DNA from: Clostridium folliculivorans
Lineage (GTDB): Bacteria > Bacillota > Clostridia > Clostridiales > Clostridiaceae
Direction: 5' to 3'
Length of the DNA stretch: 64,000 bases
NCBI RefSeq assembly: GCF_024341905.1
Contig: NZ_BQXY01000004.1
Span: 153,729-217,728, forward strand
This document shows positions 47,035 to 55,915 of the stretch, one piece after another (position 1 is the stretch's first letter; the number at the start of each line of letters is the position of its first letter). Position numbers and translations under genes: made by a program. Below the pieces are notes generated by a model. It was not told the DNA's origin, made no database searches, and saw only the letters and a program-made list of their open reading frames with translations.

Positions 47035-47664
47035 ATGTTTAAGCGGGTTTTAATATTAGCACCTCATACTGATGATGGTGAATTGGGCTGCGGTGGAACT
47101 ATAGCCAAGTTTATAGAAGAAGGTTCTGAAATATACTATGCAGCATTCTCTGTATGTGAACTTTCAGTAAGAAAAGGGCTTCCTACTAATATATTAGAGA
47201 TTGAAGTAAAAAAGGCTACTAAAACCTTAGGTATAAAACCTGAAAATCTATATTTATATTCATATAAGGTTAGGACTTTTTCTGATAACAGGCAGTCAAT
47301 ATTAGATGATTTAATAAAGTTAAGAGAATTACTAAAACCAGATTTGATTTTACTGCCGTCATCAAAAGATATACATCAAGACCATCAGACAATCACAAAT
47401 GAAGGCATAAGGGCTTTTAAGATGTTCACTATACTAGGTTATGAAATGATATGGAATAATCTTTCTTTTAATACTCAAGCCTTTTTTGTTCTAGAAGAAA
47501 GGCATATATTAAGAAAAATAGAAGCTCTAAGATGCTATGAATCACAGAATCATAGGGATTATATTAAAGAAGATTTTATTAGAAGCATGGCTACTGCTAG
47601 GGGTGTGCAGATAGGAGAAAAATTTGCAGAGGGTTTTGAAGTTATAAGATGGATAAATAAATGA
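47035..47664 (+). CDS. PIG-L/LmbE-family deacetylase
   Basis: 209 residues from ATG 47035 behind GGGAGGAG. The zinc motif PHTDDGELGCGG (H11, D14) and HQDHQ further on are complete. Family members remove acetyl groups from N-acetylglucosamine-type sugars. Within this cluster it probably deacetylates a nucleotide- or lipid-linked amino sugar (inference). It overlaps no neighbour but is tightly packed in the operon. Confidence 0.9.
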   Translation: MFKRVLILAPHTDDGELGCGGTIAKFIEEGSEIYYAAFSVCELSVRKGLPTNILEIEVKKATKTLGIKPENLYLYSYKVRTFSDNRQSILDDLIKLRELLKPDLILLPSSKDIHQDHQTITNEGIRAFKMFTILGYEMIWNNLSFNTQAFFVLEERHILRKIEALRCYESQNHRDYIKEDFIRSMATARGVQIGEKFAEGFEVIRWINK

Positions 47665-47714
47665 TAATTCTATTGGCTTATGTACAGTTAGAATATTTTA
47701 AATGGAGGGTAAAG

Positions 47715-48689
47715 ATGAATTTAGATACCCAAAATAAGAGGATAATGTTAACAGGTGGAGCAGGATTCATAGGTTCAAAGCTAAGTGAGGTTTTAGCTAA
47801 AGAGAATAAGTTGCTAATTTATGATAATCTCAGAAGAAACTCAATAAAAGATACAGATTTATTAAATGAGAACTCAATTACTTTAATGGAAGGAGATATA
47901 TTAGACTTAGAATTTTTAAAAAAAGTAGTTAAAGATTTTTCTCCAGATATAGTTGTGCATTTGGCTGCAATTGCTGGAGTAGATACAGTTATTAGTAATC
48001 CAGTGGAAACAATGAAGGTTAATATGTTAGGAACCTATAATGTTTTAGAAGCAATAAAGAATTATGCAGGAAATATAAGTAGATTTATAGATTTTTCTAC
48101 TAGTGAAGTCTTTGGTAGCCATGCCTATAGGGTGGATGAGGAGTGTAATGCAAAAATAGGACCTGCTGGAGAAGCTAGATGGACCTATTCTGCGAGTAAG
48201 TTAGCAGGTGAGCACCTTACTCATAGTTATTACAAGCAATATGGGCTAAAGACTGTAACAGTAAGACCTTTCAATATATATGGGCCAGGGCAAGTTGGAG
48301 AAGGAGCGATTCACAAGTTTATACTTAAGGCTATTAAGAATGAGGAAATACAGATTCATGGTGATGGAGATCAAATAAGATCGTGGTGTTATATTGATGA
48401 CTTCATTGAAGGGATAAGATTATGTTTAAACTGTGATGCTGCAATAGGTAATTCTTTAAATATAGGAAATCCTAAAGCTACCATAACAATAGAAATGCTA
48501 GCTAAGCTGATAAAACAAATAGCAAGCTCTAATTCTAATATTATATATATACCAAAAGCATATGCAGATGTGGAATTAAGGGTTCCTAGTATTGATAAAG
48601 CAAAAAGACTTCTAGGATTCAATCCTAAAATCGACTTGATTAGCGGATTAAAGAGGACTATTGAATGGTATAGAAGTTTAGAAGATTAA
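47715..48689 (+). CDS. NAD-dependent nucleotide-sugar epimerase/dehydratase (extended SDR)
   Basis: 324 residues from ATG 47715 (RBS GGAGGG); an in-frame start 18 codons earlier lies upstream of the RBS and overlaps the previous gene. The NAD site is TGGAGFIGS. The active-site YSASKLAGE has the YxxxK pair, preceded by STSEVFG, and RPFNIYGPGQ follows. It acts on UDP- or dTDP-sugars (4-epimerase or 4,6-dehydratase type). It is the last gene of the GT operon. Confidence 0.9.
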   Translation: MNLDTQNKRIMLTGGAGFIGSKLSEVLAKENKLLIYDNLRRNSIKDTDLLNENSITLMEGDILDLEFLKKVVKDFSPDIVVHLAAIAGVDTVISNPVETMKVNMLGTYNVLEAIKNYAGNISRFIDFSTSEVFGSHAYRVDEECNAKIGPAGEARWTYSASKLAGEHLTHSYYKQYGLKTVTVRPFNIYGPGQVGEGAIHKFILKAIKNEEIQIHGDGDQIRSWCYIDDFIEGIRLCLNCDAAIGNSLNIGNPKATITIEMLAKLIKQIASSNSNIIYIPKAYADVELRVPSIDKAKRLLGFNPKIDLISGLKRTIEWYRSLED

Positions 48690-48735
48690 ATAAATAAAAA
48701 GCTTATAAGATAATAATAACTTTATATTGCATTTT

Positions 48736-48840
48736 TATAAGGTTCCTAGCTCGACTATTAATTTATACATGCCTGAAAATACCCAGAAGCACAGATTTTC
48801 TAACGAATATAAATTAAGTTTAGACATAGGAACCCTTTAA
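48736..48840. repeat. Family 3 palindromic element, copy 2
   Basis: AAGGTTCCTA (48739-48748) pairs with TAGGAACCCTT (48827-48837, one bulge). Inner arms AATTTATA/TATAAATT pair as well. The core aligns with copy 1 at 16277-16374 (shared GTTCCT, ACTAT, ATGCC, AAAAT, ATAAATTAAGTTT, AGGAA). It lies between convergent genes and may also end both transcripts. Confidence 0.8.
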
Positions 48841-48878
48841 TATATATTTAACCTCAATCAATAAAATGAAATAGAAGT

Positions 48879-50234
48879 TTATAAATTTTTGTATACATGG
48901 TATAGATCAGAACAAATTAGATTCATATCATGATACTTTTCGACGTATGATCTACCTTTAATTCTTAAATCTTCTGATCTATCTCTATTGCGAAGGAAAT
49001 TCTCTATAGTTTCTTTTATATTATCTGGATTTGCAGATATGACAGGTAAATCCTTTGGATACTTTTCTTTCATAAAATCACTTATATAGCATATAACAGG
49101 TTTACCCATGGCCATAGCTTCTATACAAAAGAGACCGTAACTTCCAGTTAGAATCTGATCTATTATTAAATCAGCTTTTGCATATATTTTAACAGCTTCT
49201 TCATGAGATACACCTTGTACTAACTTAAAATCAAAATCATAGTATTGTTTTAGTTGTTCAACTGCTCTCAGTATATAGGGGGTTCCTTTAAATTCAGGAG
49301 AGGTAGGTGCGTGAACGATTAAAGGTTTATCATTTTTGGTTGGTTCAACAACCTTGTATTCAGACAGATCAATAGCAGGCATAATATAATGAATGTTTGT
49401 ATGGAAGTCTTTTACGTATTCTGCTAATTCATAATCTACTAAGCAGTCTGATACATAGTAGGAGATAAATTCCAGGTGTCTTTTAATCTGTTCTTCATCC
49501 ATGTTCTTTACCTTTACATATCTATTTAATTTTACTGCTTTAGAGTACATTCTCACATCAGATCCCCAGTACTGCATTACAACTTTCTTTCCCAATTCTT
49601 TTAATAATGGAAGGTCGCTATGATCTAAAGTCAAACTTGTTCCAAAAAAAAGATGAAATACATTGTTTTCAGATATAAGTTCAGAGGCTAATTTTTTAGT
49701 TTCTAGATCAGCGATATCAAAATCTTCGATTGAAGATAAATTTAATGTGTAGTCATTTTTGTAACCCAAATAGCCAGGATAATAATTTATAGATTTGGCA
49801 TTAAGGCCTAATTTTTTTAAGCCTTTTACAGAAGTATGCATCTGGTTAGCTATCTCCATAGAGCCAAAGAGTATATTAAGATTATTAAAGTCATTTTTTA
49901 GACTGATTTTAAAATCTATGGATGGGTTAAATAGTTTTGATTTGCAGAAATATTTTAAGGCTTCTGTGGATTTGTGCTGCTTATTTAAAAGATTTCCTAT
50001 AGAAAAGTTTAATAGAGCATTCTTTTGATCAATATCTAATCCCTTATTAAATATAAGACTGGCATTTTGGTCTTGATCTTTAAGCATTAATAAATAACCA
50101 TATAAATAATAACCATCTGGATCGTTAGGTGATGCCTTTACATATGCTTCTGCAAGTTCATAAGCCTTGTCTATATTATTTTGCTTCATATATGACTCTA
50201 TAGTTTGTTTTGAGTTCATTGCTTCATTATTCAT
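48879..50234 (-). CDS. TPR-containing glycosyltransferase (GT4-like)
   Basis: 451 residues from ATG 50234 (AAGGTG upstream). The N-terminal 110 residues contain two to three TPR-like repeats (YELAEAYVKASPNDPDGYYL, ALKYFCKSKLFNPS). The rest is a GT-B fold: VVMQYWGSDVRMYSKA, IVHAPTSPEFKGTPYI and the donor-site E in GSYGLFCIEAMAMGKPVICY. The TPRs probably bind a protein acceptor (inference). It is paired with a downstream-oriented SDR gene three codons away. Confidence 0.87.
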   Translation of the reverse strand: MNNEAMNSKQTIESYMKQNNIDKAYELAEAYVKASPNDPDGYYLYGYLLMLKDQDQNASLIFNKGLDIDQKNALLNFSIGNLLNKQHKSTEALKYFCKSKLFNPSIDFKISLKNDFNNLNILFGSMEIANQMHTSVKGLKKLGLNAKSINYYPGYLGYKNDYTLNLSSIEDFDIADLETKKLASELISENNVFHLFFGTSLTLDHSDLPLLKELGKKVVMQYWGSDVRMYSKAVKLNRYVKVKNMDEEQIKRHLEFISYYVSDCLVDYELAEYVKDFHTNIHYIMPAIDLSEYKVVEPTKNDKPLIVHAPTSPEFKGTPYILRAVEQLKQYYDFDFKLVQGVSHEEAVKIYAKADLIIDQILTGSYGLFCIEAMAMGKPVICYISDFMKEKYPKDLPVISANPDNIKETIENFLRNRDRSEDLRIKGRSYVEKYHDMNLICSDLYHVYKNL

Positions 50235-50249
50235 TTTTTTACACACCTT

Positions 50250-51116
50250 CTAATTTTCTAGAGTTTTCAACCATTTAAAGTAATAAGCAAGTCCCTGTTC
50301 TAAGTTTGTATTTAATTTATAATTTAAAGCAGAGCATAGATAGCTATTATCACCTACTAAGTCTTCTGCATCAGTTTCTTTATAGGAAAAACGTAAGCTT
50401 TTGTTATCTGCAACATGTGCTATTATTTTACAAAGCTCTTCTATTGAAACAATATCATCTCCACATGCATTAAATACTCCTGACACATCATTTTCAATAG
50501 CTAGGTTGATGATAGCTATTAAGTCGGATATATATATAGGATTTATTCTAGGATGTCCATTCTTGTTTAGTGAAATCACATTATTGTTCAAAATATCGTA
50601 AAACAAATTACTTATTAACCGTCCTTTTTGTCCTTCACCGTATGGAAAAAATGGCCTTAATATTACAATATCTAATTTATCTTTATATAAATCACATATC
50701 TTTTCTGAAAAGTATTTACTTAATAAATAAATTCCTTCTGGGTTACAAAAATTGCATTCTGATAAAGATTCTTTGCTATAACCATATACACCACCAGATG
50801 AGATAAAAATAAACTTTTTTACGGAATTTTTAACACAGAACTCTAGTAAGGCTATAGTAGATTTAACGTTTATATCTATATATTCATAGTTATCAGTACT
50901 TTTACTGTTCACTATGGAAGCGCAATGAATTACCGTGTGTGGGTGTAGATTGGTAATGTTATCTAAACCAGTTCTTAAGTCCCAATATATATTAGAACAC
51001 TTTGGATTTTTATTTCTCCCAAGGTTTGTGATGTTATATATACTATTCAATGAATTTACTAAGTGTGTGCCTATAAAACCAGAACCACCGGTTATTAGCA
51101 ATTCTATATTTTTCAT
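50250..51116 (-). CDS. NAD-dependent epimerase/dehydratase (SDR)
   Basis: 288 residues. NAD site ITGGSGFIGTH; catalytic region SSGGVYG then YLLSKYFSEK with YxxxK. RPFFPYGEGQ, in which a Phe-Pro replaces the usual Asn-Val, follows. It is a reductase or 4-epimerase of nucleotide sugars. It is first in a two-gene minus-strand operon with the TPR glycosyltransferase, divergent from the gene at 51248. RBS AAGGAG. Confidence 0.88.
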   Translation of the reverse strand: MKNIELLITGGSGFIGTHLVNSLNSIYNITNLGRNKNPKCSNIYWDLRTGLDNITNLHPHTVIHCASIVNSKSTDNYEYIDINVKSTIALLEFCVKNSVKKFIFISSGGVYGYSKESLSECNFCNPEGIYLLSKYFSEKICDLYKDKLDIVILRPFFPYGEGQKGRLISNLFYDILNNNVISLNKNGHPRINPIYISDLIAIINLAIENDVSGVFNACGDDIVSIEELCKIIAHVADNKSLRFSYKETDAEDLVGDNSYLCSALNYKLNTNLEQGLAYYFKWLKTLEN

Positions 51117-51247
51117 TATTATAAAAACTCCTTACAGAAATTTATAAAGAACAAAAGCTTTTTTCCTTCATATTATATGGAGAAACTTATAAATTGCCCC
51201 ATATGAATATTGTTTCAGTTGTAATAAGTTAAGGAGATAAAACGAAT

Positions 51248-51994
51248 ATGTTTACTTATAAAGAATACGGGCTACTTATAGAACTAATGAAGCAAGTGAA
51301 TATAATATATACCTTTAAAACATTACCAGAGAAACCTTTGACAGGGGTAATACTAAGGCATGATATAGATTTTGATATTGAGACAGCTTATGTGCTATCG
51401 CAAATTGAAGAACAAAAAGATGTAAGAAGTACTTATTTTGTGCTTACCAGCTCAGAAACTTATAACCCTAATGCATCAAAAAATAGAAGATTGCTACGTA
51501 ATATGCACGATAAGGGTTTTGATATAGGCTTGCATTTTGACCCACTTGTATATGGCAATTTAGATGATGAGAAGATGCAATCCAACATGAAAAATGAGTG
51601 TAGTATTCTTGAAAATATTATTAATGATAAGGTATATTCTGTAAGTCTGCATCGCCCGTCTATCTATAATGTATATCCGGTGTTTCAAGGATATAAGAAT
51701 GCATATAGTCCAGAATTCTTTAATTCTGAACTGTATATATCAGATTCATGTAAGGATTTCAGAGGGAAAAATATATTTGAATTTATAAGGAAAGGGAAAG
51801 AAGATTTAATCCAAGTACTATTGCATCCAATTCATTTTTCTGAAACAGAGTTAACTTATGAAGAGGCGCTTAATAAAATATTCAAAAGAAACATTAATGA
51901 ATTAGATTGTGATATGAGATTGAATAAAAAATATAACGAAGAAATGGGAAACAAAAAGTTATTAGATTGTTTTTGTAAATATGCAGACGGTTAG
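51248..51994 (+). CDS. NodB-like polysaccharide deacetylase family protein
   Basis: 248 residues. RHDIDFD (first catalytic Asp/metal Asp), GLHFDP (metal His) and SLHRPS, then LLHP, follow the order of the carbohydrate esterase 4 motifs, with the barrel core STYFVLTSS. No signal peptide, so it acts inside the cell on a sugar precursor. A close grouping with a hexapeptide acyltransferase suggests an N-acetyl sugar is deacetylated and then re-acylated (inference). RBS AAGGAG. Confidence 0.78.
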   Translation: MFTYKEYGLLIELMKQVNIIYTFKTLPEKPLTGVILRHDIDFDIETAYVLSQIEEQKDVRSTYFVLTSSETYNPNASKNRRLLRNMHDKGFDIGLHFDPLVYGNLDDEKMQSNMKNECSILENIINDKVYSVSLHRPSIYNVYPVFQGYKNAYSPEFFNSELYISDSCKDFRGKNIFEFIRKGKEDLIQVLLHPIHFSETELTYEEALNKIFKRNINELDCDMRLNKKYNEEMGNKKLLDCFCKYADG

Positions 51995-52002
51995 GAGAAA
52001 TT

Positions 52003-52992
52003 ATGGATAAGAAATTCTTTTTTAATAGTTATGATTTAGTGGATATAGATGATTGTTACGGAAATATAACTAAAAGTATTGATATTTACAATATATCAAC
52101 GGCTGGAAGGCCTAGGGATAATAGTCTTATATTTATAAGTAAAATTGATAAGCTTTCATTATTGAATATGAGGTTAGTAAATGAAAGTATTATATTGATA
52201 AGCAATGCTGTAAAGCTGTTTCTTGATGAAAACGAGATAAGTATTCATGAGAATAACATAGTTCTTATAGTAGAAAATGCAAGGCTAGAGTATGCTAAGA
52301 TTTTAACTTATATCTTAAAAAGACAAAGTAAGGTGCTACATGGCTACAAGTTGAACGATGAAGGTTATGTTATAGGTGAGAATGTAAAAGTAGGTCAAGA
52401 AACTCAAATCGAACCTCTTGTTTTTATTGGGAACAATTGTAGCATAGGGGAAAGGTGCATTATAAGGAGTGGAGCAAAGATAAGGGACAATGTTATCGTA
52501 GGAAATGATTGTATTATAAAAGAAAATTCAGTTATTGGCGATGAAGGATTTGGAATGGAGAGAGATGAAAAAGGAGTTCCTTTCAGGATACCACATCTTG
52601 GAGGAGTAATACTAGGAAATAATGTAGAGGTTGGAGCTTTAGTTTCAGTTGCTCAAGGCACAATTGAACCTACGATTATAGAGGACGGTGTTAAGATAGA
52701 TGATTGTGTATTTATTGCTCATAATTGTAGAGTAGGAAAAGGATCATATATAATTGCTAACGCAGAGATTAGTGGCAGTGTGGCCATTGGAGAAAATAGT
52801 TGGATAGGACCAAATACATCAATAATTAATGGAGTTAAAATAGGTAGTCATGTAACTATCGGTATAGGAAGTGTAGTTTTGCGTAATGTGCAGGATAATG
52901 AAGTGGTAGCAGGAAATCCTGCTGATACAATTGAAAACCTAAAGATGATGAAAAGAATTAAGCAGAAACTTTTAAATGAGATGAATATTTAA
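52003..52992 (+). CDS. LpxD-like hexapeptide-repeat acyltransferase
   Basis: 329 residues, nine bases after the deacetylase gene. The N-terminal 115 residues resemble the LpxD uridine-binding domain. The C-terminal left-handed beta-helix has repeated [IV]G-type hexads (VIGENVKVGQETQIEPLV, then SIGERCIIRSGAKI). The catalytic His is in IAHNCRVGKG, and a DEGFGMERD segment follows LpxD. Gram-positive cells make no lipid A, so this enzyme must acylate an amino sugar of a surface glycan (inference). GNNSIIG-like hexads run to the end. Confidence 0.85.
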   Translation: MDKKFFFNSYDLVDIDDCYGNITKSIDIYNISTAGRPRDNSLIFISKIDKLSLLNMRLVNESIILISNAVKLFLDENEISIHENNIVLIVENARLEYAKILTYILKRQSKVLHGYKLNDEGYVIGENVKVGQETQIEPLVFIGNNCSIGERCIIRSGAKIRDNVIVGNDCIIKENSVIGDEGFGMERDEKGVPFRIPHLGGVILGNNVEVGALVSVAQGTIEPTIIEDGVKIDDCVFIAHNCRVGKGSYIIANAEISGSVAIGENSWIGPNTSIINGVKIGSHVTIGIGSVVLRNVQDNEVVAGNPADTIENLKMMKRIKQKLLNEMNI

Positions 52993-53160
52993 TAATTAGG
53001 TGCAATTAAAGCACCGTATTGGAATCCTTTATGACTGCTTAATTTCAACATTAACTACAATTATATCCGATTATTAAAGACGAGCGGTAATGCACCTACT
53101 AGCATGAAGATAAATATCTTAAAGAACATATTTTTTCAGTAAGCATAATATATAGTAGAA
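52993..53160. repeat. Single palindromic element of about 110 bp
   Basis: TAGGTGCA (about 52998-53005) pairs with TGCACCTA (about 53092-53099), with an inner GGTGC/GCACC hairpin at the left end and a CCG...CGG stem inside. It does not align with families 1-3. It lies between the acyltransferase and dehydrogenase genes and may be a terminator or a fourth element type. Confidence 0.45.
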
Positions 53161-53205
53161 TTTAGTGTAAAATGTTGACAATTTATGGGTAAAGGAGTTA
53201 ATAAA

Positions 53206-54522
53206 GTGACTAATGAATCTATTCTTGCTGAAAAGATAGCGAACAAAAGTGCAGTTGTAGGAATTGTGGGACTAGGATATGTAGGTCTTCCTCTAGCTGT
53301 TGAAAGTGCTAAAAGTGGATTTAACGTTGTAGGTTTTGATGTGCAAGAAAGAAAAGTTCGCATGATAAATGAAGCTGTTAATTATATAGGAGATATAGTT
53401 GATACTGACCTTAAGGATTTGGTTTCTGAAGGAAGATTAAAAGCGGTAGTAGATTTTAATTTTGTAAGTGAAGTGGATATAGTGCTGATATGTGTACCAA
53501 CTCCATTGGATAAATATCAGCAGCCGGACATTAGCTATGTAAAAAAATCTACAGAAGCTGTGGCTGATTTTCTTCATAAAGATATGATTGTTATCTTAGA
53601 GAGTACCACATATCCAGGAACAACTGAAGAGCTAATACGTCCTATACTGGAGCAAAGATCTGGACTATTTTGTGAGAAAGACTTTTACTTGGCATTTTCA
53701 CCAGAAAGAGTAGACCCAGGAAATGAAGTTTATAAAACAAAAAATACCCCTAAGGTAGTAGGTGGTATTGGGAATAAAAGTTCAGTAATTGCTGAGAAGT
53801 TTTATAAGAGTGTACTTGAAGGTGAGGTTATTACAGTATCTAGTCCCAGAGTGGCTGAGATGGAAAAAATACTTGAAAATACTTATAGAAACATAAATAT
53901 TGGTTTGATAAATGAGATGGCTATTATTTGCAATAAGATGAATGTGGATATTTGGGAAGTAATAGAAGCAGCTAAAAGCAAACCCTATGGTTTTCAGGCA
54001 TTTTATCCAGGTCCAGGGCTAGGGGGACATTGTATACCACTAGATCCTTATTATTTAACTTGGAAGGCGAGGGAGTATGATTATCACACTAGACTTATTG
54101 AAACAGCTGGTGAAATAAATAATTATATGCCTAGATATATAGTACAAAGATCTTGTGAAATATTGAATAGACTTAATAAACCCTTGAATAAATCCAATAT
54201 ATTAATACTTGGAATAGCCTACAAAGGTGATATAGATGATTATAGAGAAAGCCCTGCTCTTAAGGTTATTGAAAGCTTTCAAAATCAAGGAGCAGAAGTT
54301 AATTTCTACGATCCTTATATTTCAGAGTATGTATTTAAAGATAAAAAGTATAGAGGTGTTGAGTTAACAGAAGATATATTAAACAAATCAGATTTAGTAG
54401 TAATTACTACTGATCATAAAAAATATGATTATTTATTTATCCAAAGAAACTCCAAGATAATATTTGATACTAGAAATGCAACTAAAAGTCTTAAGGATAA
54501 GCAAAATATAGAGCTTCTATAG
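53206..54522 (+). CDS. UDP-N-acetylhexosamine 6-dehydrogenase (WecC/WbpA/TviB family)
   Basis: 438 residues from GTG 53206, eight bases after AAAGGAG; the ATG at 53185 precedes that RBS. NAD site VGIVGLGYVGLP (about 18-29), substrate segment LAFSPERVDPGN, catalytic Cys276 in GPGLGGHCIPLDPYYL, and the C-terminal GIAYKGDIDDYRESPAL are all present. It oxidises C6 of a UDP-GlcNAc/ManNAc to the uronic acid. It provides an acidic sugar donor for the cluster. Confidence 0.93.
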   Translation: MTNESILAEKIANKSAVVGIVGLGYVGLPLAVESAKSGFNVVGFDVQERKVRMINEAVNYIGDIVDTDLKDLVSEGRLKAVVDFNFVSEVDIVLICVPTPLDKYQQPDISYVKKSTEAVADFLHKDMIVILESTTYPGTTEELIRPILEQRSGLFCEKDFYLAFSPERVDPGNEVYKTKNTPKVVGGIGNKSSVIAEKFYKSVLEGEVITVSSPRVAEMEKILENTYRNINIGLINEMAIICNKMNVDIWEVIEAAKSKPYGFQAFYPGPGLGGHCIPLDPYYLTWKAREYDYHTRLIETAGEINNYMPRYIVQRSCEILNRLNKPLNKSNILILGIAYKGDIDDYRESPALKVIESFQNQGAEVNFYDPYISEYVFKDKKYRGVELTEDILNKSDLVVITTDHKKYDYLFIQRNSKIIFDTRNATKSLKDKQNIELL

Positions 54523-54544
54523 ATGGCTTGGAGGGATGAATGTT

Positions 54545-55915
54545 ATGGACAATGAGATAAGCCTCTGTATGATTGTTAAAGATGAAGAAAAAACATTACC
54601 AGTATGTTTAAACAGTATTAAAGACTTAGTGGATGAAATTATAATAGTAGACACTGGATCGAAGGATAAAACAATTGATATAGCAAAGAGTTTTAGTGCT
54701 AAGATATATAGCTTTAATTGGAATAACGATTTTAGCGAGGCTAGAAATGAATCTTTAAAGCATGCTACAAAAGACTGGATATTAATAATGGATGCAGATG
54801 AAGAACTTTATTTAGAAGATAAAGAAAGACTCAGAGCACTATTAAGTAGTGAATTAAAAGAAGATGCTATTTATTTTTTTCAAGGGATAAGTTATTTAGG
54901 TGAAAAGATTGATGAAGGTAATATCACTACTAGTTTAAATCCACGCCTATTTAAAAATAATAGAGGTATTCATTATGAAGGTCAGATTCACAATCAATTG
55001 GTATATATAAGTAATGAGGTTAGTGTAATCGAAGAATATATAAAGATACATCATTATGGATATTTAAATGAAAAGATAATTCTAAAGAAAAAACCTGATA
55101 GAAATATTCCGATTTTGGAAGAACAAATAAAAAGAAATTCTAAGGATGGATTTGCTTATTTTAATTTAGGAACTGAGTATTATTATTTGGGAAGTATTGA
55201 AAAAGCATTAGACTACTATTATAAGTCTTATGAGGAATTTGATTATAATTTAGGATATAGTTCTAGATTAATCCTGAGAATAGCACTTGCAAATTATGAA
55301 TTAAAAAGATTCAGTGAAGCTCTAAGGTTTGTAGATATTGGAGTGAAATACTTTGAGAAATGCACAGATTTATATTATGTTAAATCTCTTATTTATAAAG
55401 AATTAAATGAAACTAATATGCAAATAGATGCACTTAATATGTGCATTAATATTGGTGAATCACCGGCTAAATTTAAATATTTGAGTGGAACAGGAAGTTA
55501 TGGAGCTTATAATGAGTTGGGAAATATATATATGAAATTAAATGATTATGATAAAGCTTATAATTATTTTTCAGAAGTTATTAAGCTAAAACCAGACTAT
55601 ATAGTGCCACTATGTAATATTATTCAGATGATATATAAACAAGACATACCATTAGAGGAGATCAAACTTAAAGTAGAGAATCTTTTTGATGATTATCCTA
55701 AAGCATATTATATTATCGCAGAAGCATTTTATCATGAGGGGCATTATGAAATATCCCTTGAGTACGCAAGTAAATGTAAGGCTAGTGGTATAGCTAATGA
55801 AAATACTAGAAAGCTAAAATTAAATAGCCTTCAAAAAATAACTAATCCTATGTTTTCTAATGAGAGTAATGTTAATAAAGAAAGCAAACTTGAGGTAGAA
55901 CGTTATGAAGAATGA
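54545..55915 (+). CDS. GT2 glycosyltransferase with C-terminal TPRs, paralogue 1
   Basis: 456 residues from ATG 54545, nine bases after GGAGGG. The GT-A domain (1-220) has ISLCMIVKDEEKTLP, IVDTGSKDKT, DFSEARNESLKHA and the metal motif MDADEE. The C-terminal part has several TPRs (AYFNLGTEYYYLGSIEKALDYY, split around GTEYYYL; AYNELGNIYMKLNDYDKAY). This GT2-TPR architecture occurs in Firmicutes next to surface-glycan and glycopeptide genes. It overlaps the next gene by 11 bases. Confidence 0.9.
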   Translation: MDNEISLCMIVKDEEKTLPVCLNSIKDLVDEIIIVDTGSKDKTIDIAKSFSAKIYSFNWNNDFSEARNESLKHATKDWILIMDADEELYLEDKERLRALLSSELKEDAIYFFQGISYLGEKIDEGNITTSLNPRLFKNNRGIHYEGQIHNQLVYISNEVSVIEEYIKIHHYGYLNEKIILKKKPDRNIPILEEQIKRNSKDGFAYFNLGTEYYYLGSIEKALDYYYKSYEEFDYNLGYSSRLILRIALANYELKRFSEALRFVDIGVKYFEKCTDLYYVKSLIYKELNETNMQIDALNMCINIGESPAKFKYLSGTGSYGAYNELGNIYMKLNDYDKAYNYFSEVIKLKPDYIVPLCNIIQMIYKQDIPLEEIKLKVENLFDDYPKAYYIIAEAFYHEGHYEISLEYASKCKASGIANENTRKLKLNSLQKITNPMFSNESNVNKESKLEVERYEE

